Source: Aristolochia californica
Taxonomy: Eukaryota; Streptophyta; Magnoliopsida; Piperales; Aristolochiaceae
Direction: 5' to 3'
NCBI GenBank assembly: GCA_029961685.1
Contig: JARWKL010000007.1
Location: 8,951,406-9,015,405, forward strand
DNA: 64,000 nucleotides
This document shows positions 34,856-47,057 of the stretch, in pieces. A program made the position numbers and the translations under genes. Below the pieces are notes generated by a model. It made no database searches, was not told the origin of the DNA, and saw only the letters and a program-made list of their open reading frames with translations. Numbering within the stretch: position 1 is the stretch's first letter; each line of letters opens with the position of its first letter.

Positions 34856-36440
34856 CCACCTCAAGCTGGGGGTTAGAGAACATAATGAACTCCCAACTTG
34901 CTGCAAATGATGTATAGAATCTTTTTGTATAAAATGGCACATCTTCCAATATACCTTCATCTTCCAACCCTCCCCCTCATGCCATTGCACCCTTCCATGA
35001 GACCCTACTGGCATAATATAAGAGTTAAAATCACTCCTAGCCAGTAAGACATTGCTCCATACTCCAATCCTAATGCTGGATGTAGGGCACACTCCTTCTT
35101 CTGTAGATAGTGTGTCTATCGGCATTGCTCTGAAGTGTCCACCACCGTGTCCCTCCACATAACAATGACTCTCAAGTGGTAGGAGTAATAAAAACCATTA
35201 CAATTGGGTAGTCGGTTTATTTATAATGGTGTCCCAATCCAGACACTAACCCTCATGGTATCCCAATCATGATATTTTTTAGAGTTAAATTTATCATGGT
35301 GTCCCAATCCGGGCATCGACTCTCATGGTGTCCTAACCGTGATATTTTTGAGTGAAAAATTAATTATGTTATGAGAAAAGGAACTGAGGGCACATCTTCT
35401 TCAATAATAATGTCCCCAAAGAGTCATAATAGTTATAGCCGAATTTAACATTACTATCTTTCAACTCATATAACATGAACCAAAATAATAAAGCGTCATC
35501 TTTTGTGCTCCTCCTTTCTTGAATATTTTGGTCACATAAACTTATCCACAACATATAGAATAAAAAACCTATTTCTTGTACTTCTTCTTCTCCCCCTAGA
35601 GCTGGAAGTAATGGTAGTGATCCTACGTTGAACCAAATATCATAGATGTGGCCATAAACCCAAATAACAGAGATGTATATATAAGCCCTCAAACCAGGGA
35701 GAAGTGAGATATTTTCCTGATATATCAACTCAAAAAGTGACGCAAAACAAAGGGCACAAATATGGATTTTTCAATGCAACAAAATACCAGCATGACCTTT
35801 GATTCTACCAATGAAAATATATCTTTAAATATAAATCAGATTGACATAAAAAATTTCTCCTTCTAAAACTAGACTTAAATACTTTTCATCCAAGCATAAC
35901 TTCTCTTCATAACATATAATTATCAGATGATAAATAATCTGATAGATTTTGGTCTCTGTCATCTGGCCGAACTAAACACTGTTTCTCCTTTTTTCCAGCA
36001 TGACCATTGACTCTTCCAAGATCAATATCTCCTTATACAAAATTCAGATCAATAATTGGTTAAATAGGTAAGAAAATAGACTTACATCTATATTTTTATA
36101 TATAATTTTTCATATAAAGTCTCATTCTTGATAGCATAAAATACCTCGGAAATTGAATCTTTATGCTACAATTCAGACCTCTTTTCTGCTTCAAATATCG
36201 ATTTCTTTTTGTAGATAACTCAGATAAAAAATTTGTTGAATAGGTAAAAGAATAAACTTATAGATATTTCTTTCGGTATATATCTCTCCATATAAAGTCT
36301 AGTTCTTGTGAGTATAAAATATGTTGGAAGTTGAAGCTTGCTGCTGCTGCTCGAACCTTTTTTGCAATCTGACCTTCACTCATTCAAATATCGATATCTC
36401 TCTATAGATAACTCCGATTGGAAAACATATTTTTTCCTTG
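34856..36440. other. H copy B interior, left part
   Basis: Same order as copy A: second polypurine-like tract near 34,972, GGTGTCCCAATCC repeats at about 35,227-35,350, and 180-190-bp units at about 35,960-36,435. Ends at CCTTG before the GAAAG duplication of F1. No coding region is recognised. Confidence 0.8.
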
Positions 36441-36445
36441 GAAAG

Positions 36446-36643
36446 TGTGGTCCTACCTTCAAATAATTTTATGATGATGTATTCTTCTCCATTTAGGAGG
36501 CTATTTATAATACATTACATGCTGATTTTAGGATCAATTTAGATCCTAAAATCAATGAATAAAATTACAGGATCAAGGAAACAATCAATTTCCTACAATC
36601 ACACTAATAAATTTACATATAGTTCTTTTCAGGTTGGCAAACA
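36446..36643 (-). repeat. 3' LTR of F1 (copy B)
   Basis: 198 bp, TGTGGTCC... to ...GGCAAACA. TATAAATA on minus at 36,502-36,509. The polypurine tract CTCCCCTCAAGTTGG follows from 36,644. Confidence 0.9.
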
Positions 36644-36659
36644 CTCCCCTCAAGTTGGT

Positions 36660-37140
36660 GCATAGATATCGGTCTTGCCCAACTTGTCAATTACACCATG
36701 AAATGCCTTCCCTGATACTGCCTTCATGAGATTATCAGCCAGTTGACTCTCAGATTGAATAAAGGGGAATTATATAATCTTTGCATCGAGGTTCTCCTTG
36801 ATGAAATGATGATCAACTTCAACATGTTTAGTGCGATCATGTTGAACTGGATTTTGTGCAATTGCGATGGCTACCTTGTTATCACAGTGGAGATTCCTAG
36901 GTTTGGCGTATTCAATCCCTAAGTCCCTCTGTATATTCTTTATCCATAACAACTCGCATACACCATGAGCCATACCTTGAAATTCAGCTTCAGCACTTGA
37001 TCTTGATACTACCTTCTATTTTTTGGTTTTCCACTTGACAAGATTCCCTTCCACAATAGGAAAGTAACCCAACGTGGATCTTCTGGTTGTCTGATCACCT
37101 GCCCAATCAGAATCTGTATATGCTTCAATATTAGATATAC
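36660..37140 (-). pseudogene. F1 RNase H (copy B), broken
   Basis: The frame 36,770-36,973 holds AHGVCELLWIKNI, NLHCDNKVAIAIAQNP and HDRTKHVEVDHHFIKENLDAKII, the copia RNase H core with the CDN aspartate. A stop follows near 36,769, and upstream parts lie in other frames. Copy D (61,428-61,745) keeps a longer open frame. Confidence 0.85.
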
Positions 37141-37144
37141 TTTT

Positions 37145-38254
37145 TTTTTAGAATAACAAACCTTTTCTTGAAGCACTCTTTAAGTATCTCAAGATTCGAT
37201 AGACTGCTTCCATATGTTCTTCACTTTGTGCATGCATGAGCTGACTCACAATGCTCACTGCATATGCAACATCGAGCCTTGTGTCTGATAGGTAGATTAA
37301 TCTTCCTATTAATCATTGATAATGCCCTTTTTCAGTTGGGGTTTGATCTGAGAGAATTCCTAGCTTATGATTCATTTTCATGGGCGTCTCTATTGGTTTA
37401 CAATCAAGTATTCCGATTTCGGCTAGAAGATCCAACACGTATTTTCAATGTGAAAGGAAGACTCCATGTTTTGATCTAGCAACACCAATTCCCAAAAAAT
37501 ATTTTAGTTGTCCAAGATCCTTCGTTTCGAATTTTGTGGCTATATACTCCTGGAACGCTTGCATTTCACATGGGTCATCTCTTGTCATGACCATATCATC
37601 AACATATACAATTAAAGTTGTTACTTTTCCTTATTTGTGTTTTATAAACAAAGTATGATCTGAGATACTTTGTTTATAGCCAAACTCCTTCATCGTAGCC
37701 GAGAATCTCCCAAACCATGCTCTCTATGAAAGTTTCAGCCCGTACAATGACTTCTTCAATTTAAATACTTCACCTTGACACAAAGAACCACTTTTAACTC
37801 CTGGTGGTAGCTCCATGTAGACTTCTTCCTCAAAGTCTCCATTGAGGAAGACATTTTTAACATCAAATTGTTGCAGAGACCAGTCTCAATTCATTGCTAT
37901 AGATATAAGAATGCAAATAGTATTGATCTTAGCTACTGGTGCTAAAGTATCCTGATAGTCTATCCCATACCTTTGCGTATATCCATTTGCAACTAGTTGA
38001 GCTTTATATCAATCAATACTTCCATCCGGTTTGAGTTTTACTACGAATACCCATTGACATCCAATTGTTTTTAATCCTTTATATTGGGGAACAAGTTCCC
38101 AAGTGGCAATCTTTTGTAGAGCCTCCATCTCTTCATTCATCGCCTTTTTCCATTTTGGATCAGCTAATGCATCTTGCACAATACTAGGAATAGAAACCCT
38201 GGATAATTGATCAACAGTAAATGCATACGATTGAGTCAACCTATGGAAGGACAC
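37145..38254 (-). pseudogene. F1 reverse transcriptase (copy B), broken
   Basis: The N-terminus is open in 38,009-38,254 (QDALADPKWKKAMNEEMEAL, IGCQWVFVVKLKPDGSID). The remainder to about 37,145 is readable only across several frames. The catalytic YVDD is intact at 37,595-37,606, and further on SKHGVFLS, ETPMKMNHK, GRLIYLSDTR and YRILRYLK are recognisable. Internal stops make it non-functional. Confidence 0.88.
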
Positions 38255-38259
38255 ATAGT

Positions 38260-39580
38260 TGTTGATTGAGTATTTGGTCTTGGCTTCAAGATCAGATTCA
38301 CTCTATTTTTTTGGAACTCTCCTATTAAATCTTTGTGGATATCTAGGGGTTATTCATTAGACTCATCAAACACATGATTCGTATTTACCTAAGGAGGAAC
38401 ATTCTGGGTTGATTCTTCATTTGTTGGTGCAGATGGGGCAACTTTGATGGTTCTTTAGGAGAAATTAATGAATCACAATCTTGTTTCACATCATGAACCT
38501 CAAAAAATTCATTCACCACTTCTATCTCAATAAACTTTGCACCTCCGCTATTTTCTTGTTGAACATTTTTTTCACTTGAACTCTCCCTTGAAGAGATTTC
38601 CAAGAGACTCCCCCTGAATAATACGGCACTGATTCATGGAAGGATACATCTAGAGTCACATGGAGCTTTTGGGTGTGTGGATTATAGAACCGATATCCTT
38701 TTTGAAATTAAGAGTAGCCAACAAAGACACATCATTTCGCACTTGGGTCAAGCTTATTTCGCAAGATTTTTGGAATATGAACATATGCGGTAGACCCAAA
38801 AATCCAGGGTTCAAGGTTCGGAAAATGTGGAAGTGAGATCAGGGGTTTCAGCTTGCGTTGAGGAGTTTGAAAATCTATTACTCAAGAAGGTGTTCGATTG
38901 ATGAGGTAGGCAATAGATTTGATAGTTTTGCCCTAATAAAACGGAGGCATGTTCATGCAAAAGAAAGAAGCATGCACTACTTCCAAAAAATTGTCGATTC
39001 TTCATTTTGGCCAATCCATTTTGTTGGGGTATCTGATAACGAATTACATGATTGGTCAAAAAATTCTTGAGAGAGGTATTGACAAACTAAGTACCATTGT
39101 CAGATAACAAAACATGAATCTGCTTTTGGTACTGAGTATATATCATTTTGTGGAATTTCTGAAATGCTAGACACACATCACTCTTTTTATAAGCAGAGAT
39201 ACCCAAGTCATTCTAGTGCATTCATCAATAAATGTCACAAAGTAATGACCTCTAAAAATAGTGGGAACCTTGGGTGGACCCCAAGCATTGGAATGATTAA
39301 CTTCAAATGGTTCGAAACTTTTATTCAAACTCGGTAAATAAGAAATACGGTGGCTCTTAGCCAGTTCACAGGTGTCATAATGAAAATCCAAATATTTCAA
39401 ACCTGAAAAAAGGTGTGGTTGCAATTTCTTAAGATAACCAAAGGAAATATGGCGTAATCTTCCGTGCCATAACCATATAGTATTTTTAGCATTATCTTCA
39501 CTATTTGTTTGATTTGCCCGACTAATTTTTTATCTCCCATTCTCTGTCAACTCTAAATAGTAGAGTTTGCCCCGTCTAAT
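38260..39580 (-). pseudogene. F1 integrase with GAG-pre-integrase segment (copy B), broken
   Basis: Order on minus: WHGRLRHIS pre-integrase block (about 39,450), DTCELAKSHR part of the zinc-binding region, then the core in 39,167-39,424. The first catalytic region reads HSNAWGP where HSD is expected. SDNGT carries a stop just after it (near 39,090). The C-terminal FGSTAYVHIPK / VGYS..KGYR-type segment (about 38,650-38,800) and an acidic linker (38,385-38,603) follow. It would join cDNA to the genome; here it is dead. Confidence 0.85.
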
Positions 39581-39599
39581 GCCATAACCAAGAATCTTC

Positions 39600-40106
39600 C
39601 GGGTTAGAATGTCTTGAAAGACACAAAATGAGGGTCAGAAGGTTACAGTACAAGCAAGAGTGGAAGTAATTTTGCTAATAGACAAAAGATTGTATTCAAG
39701 AGATGGAACTACAAGGAGAGTATCTAATGTAAGATTGTTAAACAATATAACAGATCCTTCTCCAGCAATAGGAGAGGTACTACCATTGGCTGTGGAAATA
39801 ACAGATTACGAAGAAGGTAAGATAGATTGTAACTGACTGGGATCCCTTGTCATGTGATCGGATGCACCAGTATTAATGATCCAAGTTCTATTCTTTGAAT
39901 TTACAGAGAGTATTGATGTTTTATTGAGAATACCTAGATGGGCAATATTTGCCGTAGGTGGCTGCTGATTGTCTTTCGTGGATGTTGCCATAGCTTTCCC
40001 AACAACCTTTTTCTGGGGTTTTTTTTGAGAAATCCCACCACTTCGGATAGCCAATAATCTCATAACAATGTTGTTGTGAATGCCCTTTTTCTTCATAGTG
40101 AGTGCA
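39600..40106 (-). pseudogene. F1 zinc knuckle and protease (copy B), mutated active site
   Basis: The knuckle at 40,065-40,106 reads C-x2-Y-x4-H-x4-C, so its second cysteine is lost; it is in a different frame from the protease, implying a frameshift. The protease frame 39,806-40,096 has TWIINTGASDHMT, where the aspartate of D(T/S)GAS is replaced by Asn. The C-terminal part (LEYNLLSIS-type) continues to about 39,600 with interruptions. Confidence 0.87.
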
Positions 40107-40127
40107 TACCCGGTTGTTACCTTTTTC

Positions 40128-40904
40128 TTAGGATTGATTGTTTCGACTGCTTGATGATCCTTGTCGGTTTTGGTTGACCAACATAGCCGAGTTCTCTGAG
40201 ATTGGATGATAGCTCCTCATTTTTTGTCTCTTTTGATATTCTTGTCCAACATATGCATATGTGCTCTCCAAATCATGTTTGGGTTCTCTTCGCAAGATTT
40301 CTCCATGAACTTGATCAAACTCAGAGTCAAGCCCACTAAGAAAAATATGAACTCGAAGCCTAGCCATTGCAGAGTGCACCTAGATTAGCCCTTCGATTGA
40401 TCCTTCCTGAGATATTGTTCTATGATCAATCTCCTGGAAGATAGCAACAGATTCATTATAGTATGTTGATAATGGTGTGCCACTTTGTTTGGTAGAAAAA
40501 GATCTCTGGTGCAACTCAAATAGGCAGGTTTCGTCTGATCCATCATAAAATGGTTTTTATACGGCTTCCCATATCTCCTTGGCAGTGGAGAGGCAAATAA
40601 ATCACTACATGAGCGAGAGACTCATTGAGTCAATAAGCCAACTTTTCACTCTTTTATTTTCTGTAATCCATGCACTAAGATTGGGATTTCCAGATTCTAG
40701 ATTTTTTATTTCTCTGGTGAGATATCCAAATTTGTTACGAACACCAATACGCATCTCCATGAGCTGAGACCATAATGGGTAATTGTTCTCATCATGGATG
40801 ATTCCAATTGGAAAGGCAGAATTATCTTGGTGTACAATAATCTGTGGTGGTGGTGCTGGGAACAATTCGGTTGATGTGCCTGTAGTGGTAGACATATCTA
40901 TCAT
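40128..40904 (-). pseudogene. F1 gag (copy B), broken
   Basis: Gag packages element RNA in virus-like particles. 40,605-40,904 gives the N-terminus (QIIVHQDNSAFP, NNYPLWSQLMEMRIG, KSWLIDSMSLSLM), which fits copia gag N-terminal families. 40,128-40,379 gives the later UBN2-like part (ARLRVHIFLSGLDSEFDQVH). The middle 225 bp are frame-shifted. The homologous gag in copy C is at 54,266-55,066. Confidence 0.85.
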
Positions 40905-41471
40905 AGATTAACCCCAATTTTTTTCTGGACTGGTCTACTTTCGGGTTTGGTTCAATCTGAGTCCGAGTCCGAGTCCGTGTCCATGTCTGTACGAGAGAAA
41001 TAAAAAATGGAAGGACCTTAGTTAACGAAATTGTTTTTTCTTTTTTTCACGTTCTGTTGCCTTTGTCTTCGTCGATGGCCAGATGTTTTTCTGCGATTGC
41101 AAAGGAGACAGCTATGCACCTCTTTCCTCATTGACTAACAATACAGTTGTCAGCGATAGAAGTTTCGCCAGAGTGGGTGGTGGACGAAGACGAGGATACG
41201 ATGACGACAGAGCATCTTCGGTGATGCGGTAGTCGGTGGCGACGTTCGGGCTGATGATGTAGTCATCGACGTCATTGGTGTCATCAGTGTCATTGTCAGC
41301 ATCGATGGCATCATCGATGTCGTCAGCGATGTTCGGAAGCCAATTTTACACCAGCTCTTCGTGCGCTTCGGCTACGGGGGAGAGCTTCTACTCTGTTCTT
41401 CGACTATAGGAAGCTCTTTGTGAGCTTCGTGTACGGGACTGCTTCTTCATTCACGACGATGGCATAAAATT
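40905..41471 (-). other. F1 5' leader (copy B)
   Basis: Non-coding, GC-richer than its surroundings, with a loose GTCATC/GATGAC repeat at about 41,250-41,335 that copy C shares (about 55,410-55,475). No gene is seen. Confidence 0.7.
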
Positions 41472-41489
41472 TCTCCCGCTCTGATACCA
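41472..41489 (-). other. tRNA-Met primer-binding site of F1 (copy B)
   Basis: On minus, TGGTATCAGAGCGGGAGA directly follows the LTR. Copy C has the same at 55,615-55,631. Confidence 0.88.
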
Positions 41490-41698
41490 TGTAAAAGAGA
41501 CCTACAAAAAATTTTCCCATGATGTATTCTTCTCCGTTTTGGAGGTTATTTATAATACATTACATGCTGATTTTAGGATCAATTTAGATCCTAAAATCAA
41601 GGAATAAAATAAAAAAATCAAGGAAATAATCCGTTTCCTACAACCAAGCAAATCAATTTAAATATAGTTCATTACAATTTTGCAAACAGAAAGTAGAC
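41490..41698 (-). repeat. 5' LTR of F1 (copy B)
   Basis: 209 bp, TGTAAAAGAGACC to TTTTGCAAACA. TATAAATA on minus at 41,547-41,554. Homologous to 36,446-36,643, with clear divergence. Confidence 0.9.
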
Positions 41699-41703
41699 TC
41701 AAA

Positions 41704-41894
41704 TATATTTCTATCAATATAAAATTTGTAACATGTAAATCTGAGTATAGAGGTGAAAACACAAAGAAAACTATGGGTGTAGGGACTGAAAAAAAAAACT
41801 ATGAACCTAGACCTAGGGTTTAGGGTTTAGAGAAAAGGATCTCATTATCTCGGTGGGTTGATCAAGTCAACTCATAGAATCTGCTCTGATACCA
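41704..41894. other. H copy B interior, right part
   Basis: Resumes H sequence (TAGACTCAAATATATTTC) after F1, with the telo-box at 41,820-41,828 and primer-binding site at 41,877-41,894. Confidence 0.8.
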
Positions 41895-42327
41895 TGTTGA
41901 ATTTATGGCAAAGGGAAAAACTTCATTAACTTACTATAATCAGAGTACATGAACCTCTATTTATAATAGAAGAAGATAATAGAGTCCAATTACAATAAAA
42001 CTACTTGTGTCCCAATTACTCCCAAACTCTAACTCTTAAAGATAAGTCCTAGCATTATTAAATAACTCAATATTTATAAAAGAGAAACATAACTCAAACT
42101 AGAACTCTTCTAGGATGTGACCATAAGATCAAGATGCCTTTGTAAGTCCTTCTTGATCTTCCATCTTATGAGATAAGGATGCTAGCTAGTGGTAATCATG
42201 GTGGGTCCTACTTCTTATGGGCTTGGACCTATCTTGTGGGCCTTTCTTGGTCATGTGGCCCATCTTATAATACTCTTAGATATGTGGGCCTTCCTTGGTT
42301 GTGTGGGCTGGAGCCCATCTACCAACA
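41895..42327 (-). repeat. 5' LTR of H copy B
   Basis: 433 bp, TGTTGAATTTATGGC to CTACCAACA, with TATAAATA at 41,958-41,965 (minus) and the GGGCC cluster near 42,217-42,320. Followed by AAGAA. Confidence 0.9.
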
Positions 42328-45300
42328 AAGAAAAAAGTATACATCTAAAATTGAAATGCACAAATGTAGAGGGAGATAATTCCAAAAAATGACTGTAATT
42401 TTTTAGGGATTGTAAACTCATTCTAGTTTTTATATATTATTTTTTCCCATCATCGGGAAAAGGGGAAGGCAGGGGAATTTTTAACTAAGTGTTGACACCC
42501 AATCCATAAGTTATTTCTTACAAAAAATATAGTTAACGACACATGATTGATCGATAAATCACTTTACAATCATCTATGATTATTAGGTCAACTTATTTGT
42601 AAATGGGCAAAATAAAGGCTTGTTTGACTCAAGTAAATATCCCACCGCATGTTCACTTGAGAATTTAATGAGGTTTGGATCCATAGGTCATTTGCATCTT
42701 TAACATGTTTCAAACATGCATATCAATATTTAAAACATGTGTAGGACCAATTAGAAATATTTCTTATAAAATTCCAAGTTATTAGTGTTGAACAAGTGGT
42801 ATTTCCAAAACTTTTGTGTTCATTATTTGTGTGTGAATAAATATTCTTTACTTACATTTTTTGTTGTTTAAATTTTTTTTCATACTGAAACTCTAAAATT
42901 TTCAATCTGTTATGATCTGTTTGCCTTATCTTTTTTTTTTACGAGATAAAGGGAATAGTGAAAACTCAAAATTTGAATTATGAAAAAAGTATACATCTAA
43001 AATGGAAATGGACAAATTTAGAGAGAGATAATTCAGAAAAGTAACTATAATTTTTAAGGATTGTAAACTCTTTCTAGTTTTTATATATTAGGTTTTACAA
43101 TCGTCGGGAAAAGGGGGAGGCGGGGGAATTTTTAACAAAGTTTTGACTCCCAATCCATAAGACATTTCTTAAAAAAATATAGCCCGTTATACATGATTAA
43201 CCAATAAATCACTTTACAATCATGTATGAATGTTAGGTCAGGTTTTTTGTAAATGGGCAAAATAATGGCTTGTTTGACTCGAGTAAATTCCCCACCACAC
43301 GTTCACTAGACAATTTAATGATGTTTTGATCCATATGTCATTTGCATCTTTAGGATGTTTCAAGCATGCATATCCATATTTAAAACATGTGTAGGATCGA
43401 TGAGAAATCTTTTTCTTATAAAATTCCAAGCTTTTAGGGTTGAACTAGTGGAATTTCTGAAACTTGGATATGAAAACTTTTGTGTTCATTCGTGGTGTGT
43501 CAAAAAATGTTAGGTCAAGTTTTTCGTAAATGGGCAAAATAATGGCTTGTTTGACTCGAGTAAATTCCCCACCACACGTTCACTTGACAATTTAATGATG
43601 TTTTGATCCATCTGTCATTTGCATCTTTAGGATGTTTCAAGCATGCATATCCATATTTAAAACATGTGTAGGATCGATGAGAAATATTTTTCTTATAAAA
43701 TTCCAAGCTATTAGGGTTGAACTAGTGGAATTTCTGAAACTTGGATATGAAAACTTTTGTGTTCATTCGTGGTGTGTCAAAAAAATTTCTTTTACTTACA
43801 TTTGTTGTTTTTTAAAATTTTTTGCATACATAAACTCTAAAATTTTCCTTTTGTTGTGATCTATTTGCCTTATCCTTTTGTTTACGAGATAAAGTGAAAA
43901 GTGAAAACTCAAGTTTTGATTTAAGAAAAAAGTATACAACTCAAATTGAAATGTAAAAATGTAGAGAGAGATAATTTCAAAAAGTTTCTATAATTTTTAG
44001 GGATTGTAAACTCTTTCTAGTCTTTATATATTAGGTTTTGCAATCATCAGGAAAAAGGGGGAAGCGGGAGAATTTTTAACTGAGTGTTGACTCCCAATCC
44101 ATAAGTCGTTTCTCACAAAAATATAGCCCGTTACGCATGATTGATGGATAAATAACTTTACAATCATATAGGATTGTTAGGTCAGCTTTTTTTTAAATGG
44201 GCAAATTAATGGCCTGTTTGACTTGGGTAAATATCCCACAACATGTTAACTTGAAAATTTAATGAGGTGTGGATCCAAAAGTCATTTGCATCTTTAGCAT
44301 CTTTAAATCATGCATATCCATATTTAGAACATATGTAAAATTAATTATGAATCTCTTTCTTATAAAATTCCAAGCTATTAGGGATGAACTAGTGGAATTT
44401 TTCCCAAACTTGGATATCAAAACTTTGGTGTTCTTTTGTGGTGTGTGAATAAATTTGTTATTTTTTGAAATTTTTTGCATACATAAACTCTAAAATTTTC
44501 ATTTTGATGTGATCTATTTGCCGTATTTTTTTGTTTACGCATGAAAGGAAAAAGTGAAAACTCAAGTTTTGATTTAAGAAAAATAGTATACATCTAAAAT
44601 GGAAATCCACAAATGTAGAGAGAGATAATTCCAAAAAGTGTTTTTAATTTTTAGGGATTGTAAACTCTTTCTAGTTTTTACATATTAGGTTTTGCAATCG
44701 TCGTGAAAAGGGTGAGGCGGTGGAATTTTTAACTGAGTGTTGACTCCCAATCCATTAGTCATTTCTTACAAAAATATAGCCCATTATGCATGATTGACCA
44801 AAAAATCAGTTTACAATCGTCTATGATTGTTATGTCAGCTTTTTCGTAAATGGGCAAAATAATGGCCTGTTTGACTCGGGTAAATATCCCACCGCACGTT
44901 CACTGGAGAATTTAATGAGGTTTGGATCCATAGGTAATTTGAATCTTTAACATGTTTCAAGCATGCATATCCATATTTAAAACATGTGTAGGATCGATTA
45001 GAAATCTGTTTCTTATAAAATTCCAAGCTATTATGGTTGAACTAGTAGAATTTCCCTAACTTGGATATCAAAACTTTGGTGTTCATTTGTGGTTTCTGAA
45101 TAAATTTTCTTCACTTACATTTGTTGTTGTTTTAACTTTTTTGCTCACATAAACTCTAAAATTTTCATTTTGTTGTGAACTATTGGCCTTATCTTTTTTT
45201 TACGAGATAAAGGGAAAAGTGAAAACTCATGTGTTTATTTAAGAAAAAAGTATACATCTAAAATGTAAATGCACTAGTGTAGAGAGAAAATTCCAAAAAA

Positions 45301-45909
45301 GTGTCTGTAGTTTTTAGGGATTGTAAACTCTTTCTAGTTTTTATATATTAGGTTTTTCAATCATCGGGAAAAGGGGGATACGGGGTAATTTTTAGCTGAG
45401 TGTTGACTCCCAATCCATAAGTCATTTCTTAAAAAAATATAGCCCGTTACACATGATTGACCGATAAATAACTTTAAAATCATCTATGATTGTTAGGTCA
45501 GGTTGTTTGTAAATGGGTAAAATAATGGCTTGTTTGACTCGGGTAAATATCCCACCGCACGTTCACTTGAGAAATTAATGAGGTTTGGATCAATAGGTCA
45601 TTTGCATCTTTAACGTGTTTCAAGCATGCATATCCATATTTAAAACTTGTGTAGGATCTATTAGAAATCTCTTTCTTACAAAATTCCAAGCTATTAGGGT
45701 TGAACTAGTGGAATTTCCATAACTTAGATATAAAAACTTTTGTGTTTATTTGTGGTGTGTAAATAAATTTTATTTACTTACATTTGTTGTTGTCTTAAAT
45801 TTTTTGCATACATAAACTATAAAATTTTCATTTTGTTGTGATCTATTTGCCTAATCTTTTTGTTTACGAGATAAAGGGAAAAGTGAAAACTCAATGTTTG
45901 ATTTAAGAA
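42328..45909. repeat. Satellite array, family B, segment 3
   Basis: Landmarks near 42750, 43393, 43671, 44338, 44992 and 45653. The short 43393-43671 step is the 277-bp duplication listed separately. The array ends ATTTAAGAA at the H copy C junction. No gene is seen. Confidence 0.93.
43231..43784. repeat. 277-bp tandem duplication in the satellite
   Basis: 43,231-43,507 and 43,508-43,784 are nearly identical, starting TGTTAGGTCA and ending GTGGTGTGTCAAAAAA. Shared private variants (ATTCCCCACCACACG, ATGATGTTTTGATCC) show a recent event. Confidence 0.9.
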
Positions 45910-46102
45910 TGGTGAATTTATGGCAAAGAGAAAAAATTCATTGACTTATGATAATCAAAGTACATGAACCTCTATTTATAATAGAGGAATGCAGTAGAGT
46001 ACAATTATAATAAAACAACCTATGTCCCAACTACACCCAAACTCTAACTCTTAAAGATAAGTCCTAGCATAATTAAATAACTCAATATTGATAAAAGACA
46101 AA
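45910..46102 (-). repeat. Left LTR remnant of H copy C
   Basis: TGGTGAATTTATGGC (one change from TGTTG) through GATAAAAGACAAA, 193 bp. Interrupted by F2 at TGTTGGATTT. Confidence 0.87.
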
Positions 46103-46117
46103 TGTTGGATTTAGGAT

Positions 46118-46480
46118 TTAGGGCTGAGCTAACTTCCACTCTTTATGAAAGCCTCTAAAGAGGGCCATGTACTCATGGATATTTTCTCCTTGTTTATTCA
46201 ACATTCTTTGGAGAATATCATAGGGTCTATGTAGTGTATCCGGGCATGAGTATAGTTTAGCACTTGTCTCCCAAATTTGTTTAGTAGTATCAAGATGAAT
46301 AACATTACTAGAGACATGTTCTTCCATGCTATGTATTAGCCAACCAATTACCAAAGTATCATTCTTCAGCCATTTCATATAAGAAATATTATCTTCATCT
46401 ATAGGTGGTCCTCGGGTAGTGAGGTAACCAAGTAGGTCTTTTGCTATAAGACATCTCCGAACCGATGTGGACCAAATCAT
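46118..46480 (-). pseudogene. F2 gag fragment
   Basis: 120-codon frame with features of copia gag: RRCLIAKDLLGYLT, NDTLVIGWLIHSMEEHVSSNV, TTKQIWETSAKLYS, and MLNKQGENIHEYMALFRGFHKEWKLAQP. The true start is probably further upstream in a disrupted part, and the C-terminal half with the zinc knuckles is absent. The last segment is also present, frame-shifted, at 51,393-51,432, which shows two copies of the family are involved. Confidence 0.82.
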
Positions 46481-47040
46481 AAAATTTGATACCCCATGTA
46501 AGGGATGGTGGTGATTCTTAGTATATCACCTTTTATATTCATATTTTCCTCAGCCATGATAGGCCGTTTTTCACAAAACAATTCTAATAATAACACCAAG
46601 TAGCACTTCTTCAATCAACTCTATGCATGGGAAAATTTAGCATCAATGCTAAATTATTATTCTATTTTTTTTTCAAAAACCACTCATAAGAGGCTCAATA
46701 ACATTCTTCTATATCAGGGAACTCTTATCCCACGAAATTGTTTTTTCAATAATCTGATTATGGACTGGTCTCGGTAAACTTAATTTCCAAACCGATAAAA
46801 CTATTTTGATAGCTCCTTCTAGATAGAGAGGCATGCATATCCATAACATAATAAGATTTAAGATGAAATCATTCACATATTCATCCTTGAATCATATTCT
46901 AAATTAGAAAACCAATAGCATAAAAAATAAAATTTGAACTCATATCTCTCGGCTTGTGTTCTTCCTTCATAAAAGAGCCTTCTTTGAGTGGTGTTGATCA
47001 TCACTTCTCTAGAGCGTTCCTTTGACCAGGGATCCTAAAT
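46481..47040 (-). other. F2 gag N-terminus remnant and leader
   Basis: About 560 bp without a clear frame: the start of gag, then the leader up to the primer-binding site. Confidence 0.6.
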
Positions 47041-47057
47041 ATAATGCTCTGATACCA
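47041..47057 (-). other. tRNA-Met primer-binding site of F2
   Basis: On minus TGGTATCAGAGCATTAT directly follows the LTR at 47,058. Confidence 0.87.

Larger units (their letters stand above)
36446..41698 (-). mobile_element. Ty1/copia element F1 nested in H copy B (both LTRs present)
   Basis: 5,253 bp, minus strand, flanked by GAAAG on both sides (36,441-36,445 and 41,699-41,703). The order on minus is copia-type: LTR, PBS, leader, gag, zinc knuckle, protease, integrase, reverse transcriptase, RNase H, polypurine tract, LTR. Coding is broken by many stops and frameshifts, and the protease active site reads NTGAS. Related copies lie in H copies C and D. Confidence 0.93.
34706..42327 (-). mobile_element. 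H copy B with nested copia F1
   Basis: 5' LTR 41,895-42,327 with AAGAA on its right (42,328-42,332). The interior is split by F1 at 36,446-41,698. The 3' LTR is cut down to 34,706-34,855. The right junction is at exactly the same satellite base as in copy A; the left side is a secondary deletion that also removed satellite. Confidence 0.9.

Noticed and set aside
27837..41828. Telomere-like motifs in H as interstitial telomere arrays
   Set aside because: Only one to two units each, at a fixed place in the element leader. Better described as a telo-box.
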